The notes below the pieces were generated by a model. It did not search any database, was not told the origin of the DNA, and was given only the letters and a program-made list of their open reading frames with translations. Shown here in pieces: positions 62,547-64,000 of a stretch of 64,000 bases of DNA. The stretch comes from Chitinophagaceae bacterium T5-Br10_B2g13. GTDB lineage: Bacteria; Bacteroidota; Rhodothermia; Balneolales; Balneolaceae. The position numbers and the translations under genes were made by a program. How positions within the stretch are numbered: position 1 is the first letter of the stretch; each line of letters opens with the position of its first letter. The stretch lies in the NCBI GenBank assembly GCA_001564065.1, contig LKNA01000003.1, forward strand, positions 28,501 through 92,500, in the 5' to 3' direction.

Positions 62547-63830
62547 ATGTCTAAACTCTGGCAAAAATCATCAACTGATACCCAATCCGATATCGCGAAA
62601 AAGGTGGAGGCGTTTACGGTTGGCAACGACTATAACCTGGACCAGGTTCTGGTTCCCTATGATGTAATGGGATCAAAAGTGCACGTCAAAGCGCTTCATA
62701 AAGCCGGTATTCTGAATGAAAAGGAGCTGGAGAAGTTGCTTGCCGGGCTGGATGAGGTACTGTCCGTCTGGGAAAAAGGGGAGTTTGAAATTACCGTCCA
62801 GGATGAGGATATGCACACGGCAATTGAGAATTTTCTGATAGAAAAACTGGGTGATCTCGGTAAAAAAATTCATACCGGGCGGTCGCGAAATGACCAGGTG
62901 TTGACGGCGATGAGGCTCTATGAAAAGGAGGCGCTGGAAAAGATCCTCACTGAAGTCAGGGCTTGCGCGGAGTTGCTTATCGACATAGGCGAGAAACACG
63001 AAAAGGTGCCCATGCCGGGATATACACACACCCGCAAGGCGATGCTCAGTAGCGTGGGGCTCTGGGCCGGTGGTTATGCGGAGATGATAATCATGCAGCT
63101 GGAAGCTGCGTCCGGGATCAAAAGCCTCATCAATCGGTCTCCACTGGGTACCGCGGCCGGTTTTGGCACTACGTTTGATATCGACAGGGAATTTGAAGCC
63201 GAGGAGCTTGGCTTTGCCGTGCCAATTGTCTGCTCTACAACAGCCCAGCTTTCACGCGGATGGGTGGAGTTACAGATGGTTCAATATCTGTCAGGAATTA
63301 CCGCAATCATGAATCGATTTGCCGCAGATGTGATCCAGTTTAGCAGTGAAGCTTATCAATTTTTTGACCTTGATGAGGTGGTTTGTACCGGTTCGTCGAT
63401 CATGCCGCAGAAAAAAAATCCGGATGTGGCAGAACTTTTGCGGGCTGGGCATTCCGAGATTGTGGGAGCGGCATCAACCCTGCAAATGCTGACTGCCAAT
63501 CTCGGCAGCGGATATCACCGGGATCTCCAGCTTACCAAAGAGCCGGTGATTCGAGCTGTAGAAAAAACGATGAACTTATTAAACGTCTCACAAATCCTGA
63601 TATCCGGAATTTCTATTGATCAGAAAAAGTTGGAAGCGGCATGCACATCTGAACTGTTTGCTGCTGAGGCTGCAAACCAACTGGTAGTGGAGAAAGGTGT
63701 CGCTTTTAGGGAAGCATATCGTGTTGTTGCGGGTGAGTCATCAATCAGTAAAGGTTGGTCTGCTAATGAGGTGATAAAAAAGTACACCCACCTGGGATCT
63801 CCGGGCAATCCCGGATTAAGTCGTTTTTGA
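62547..63830 (+). CDS. argH: Argininosuccinate lyase
   Basis: The 427-residue enzyme splits argininosuccinate to arginine and fumarate. It has the fumarase-superfamily signature SSIMPQKKNPDVAELLRAG, the active-site GRSRNDQVLTAMRLY, TAAGFGTTF with the second motif, and AGSSAG-like central helices. The C-terminus is slightly short (ending PGNPGLSRF) relative to E. coli but has no visible break. It is the last arg gene before a 170-base gene-free end to the window. Confidence 0.94.
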   Translation: MSKLWQKSSTDTQSDIAKKVEAFTVGNDYNLDQVLVPYDVMGSKVHVKALHKAGILNEKELEKLLAGLDEVLSVWEKGEFEITVQDEDMHTAIENFLIEKLGDLGKKIHTGRSRNDQVLTAMRLYEKEALEKILTEVRACAELLIDIGEKHEKVPMPGYTHTRKAMLSSVGLWAGGYAEMIIMQLEAASGIKSLINRSPLGTAAGFGTTFDIDREFEAEELGFAVPIVCSTTAQLSRGWVELQMVQYLSGITAIMNRFAADVIQFSSEAYQFFDLDEVVCTGSSIMPQKKNPDVAELLRAGHSEIVGAASTLQMLTANLGSGYHRDLQLTKEPVIRAVEKTMNLLNVSQILISGISIDQKKLEAACTSELFAAEAANQLVVEKGVAFREAYRVVAGESSISKGWSANEVIKKYTHLGSPGNPGLSRF

Positions 63831-64000
63831 GATAGAATGGATAAAGATGGAGAATGAAGGTTGAATTGCGCCATGACAAAAAATACTTAAAGGAAAATGC
63901 GTATAAAGAATAAATATATGTAAAAATTCGCCTCAAAAGCGCTTCCAAAAGGATATAATGATTGATTTTAGGGTAAATATGTGCTATCTGTAGAGACGAA

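Noticed and set aside
63831-64000. Gene after argH
   Set aside because: No supported ORF, RNA or terminator in the last 170 bases; minus-strand ORFs there overlap argH as shadows.

Overview
The window looks like an origin-proximal chromosomal stretch from a free-living Bacteroidota/Balneolota-type bacterium, most likely a marine or saline Balneolales member. This is inference from gene content, not from a marker-gene comparison. Supporting points are: the L28-L33-DUF4295 ribosomal trio; a TAnnTTTG-type -7 promoter element; FabI; many secreted beta-propeller and lipobox proteins; and a Sec/lipoprotein-type (clade II) nitrous oxide reductase cluster without nosR. GC content is moderate and genes are densely packed in short operons.

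Layout. 1-2 kb: a membrane protein cut by the window edge, a DUF4398 lipoprotein gene broken by one in-frame stop, and an intact DUF4398-OmpA protein. 2-9.4 kb: fabI, ruvC, ruvA, a two-component system with TTG starts, a mannose-1-phosphate guanylyltransferase, and a minus-strand run of a metallo-hydrolase, a hypothetical and a beta-barrel-like protein. 9.4-12 kb: glutathione peroxidase, tRNA-Asp with a partial 3' duplicate downstream, and an R2lox-type oxidase fused to an SCP2-like lipid-binding domain. 12-20 kb: mnmG-rsmG carrying two perfect parS sites, a WYL regulator and gyrBA. 20.5-29.7 kb: rpmB-rpmG-DUF4295, yqeY-like, cvpA-like, tyrS, marR-like, comEC, xseB, dxs, queA. 29.7-40 kb: secreted proteins (beta-propeller lipoprotein, App1-like phosphatase, a metalloprotease/propeller/barrel giant, M14 peptidase) and a baeRF-like protein. 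40-51.4 kb: an Rrf2-type Fe-S regulator followed by cytochrome c, nosZ, a membrane protein, two NosL-family lipoproteins, nosDFY, hemN, ctaA and a His-rich membrane protein. 51.4-59.4 kb: SMP-30-like lipoprotein, GDPD, ferredoxin, TPR protein, a vapBC cassette flanked by a 131-bp direct repeat, DUF308, aminopeptidase P and an HsdR_N-like nuclease. 59.5-64 kb: argF-argG-argH preceded by an arginine-codon leader peptide and terminator.

How genes work together. The Rrf2 regulator and the cytochrome c-nosZ operon are each preceded by the same AAGA-N8-TCTT dyad, pointing to one regulon for N2O respiration that also brings in oxygen-independent haem synthesis (hemN) and haem A synthesis (ctaA). The arginine genes appear controlled by attenuation. 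Large hairpin-paired repeats occupy the argF-argG and argG-argH gaps and the fabI-ruvC gap.

Best leads for something undescribed: (1) the Arg4 leader peptide/terminator before argF; (2) the vapBC cassette with exact 800-bp periodicity and a vapC 3' remnant; (3) the paired Rrf2 operators over the nos region; (4) the SCP2-R2lox fusion; (5) the nested hairpin repeats. No CRISPR array, transposase, integrase or phage gene was seen.
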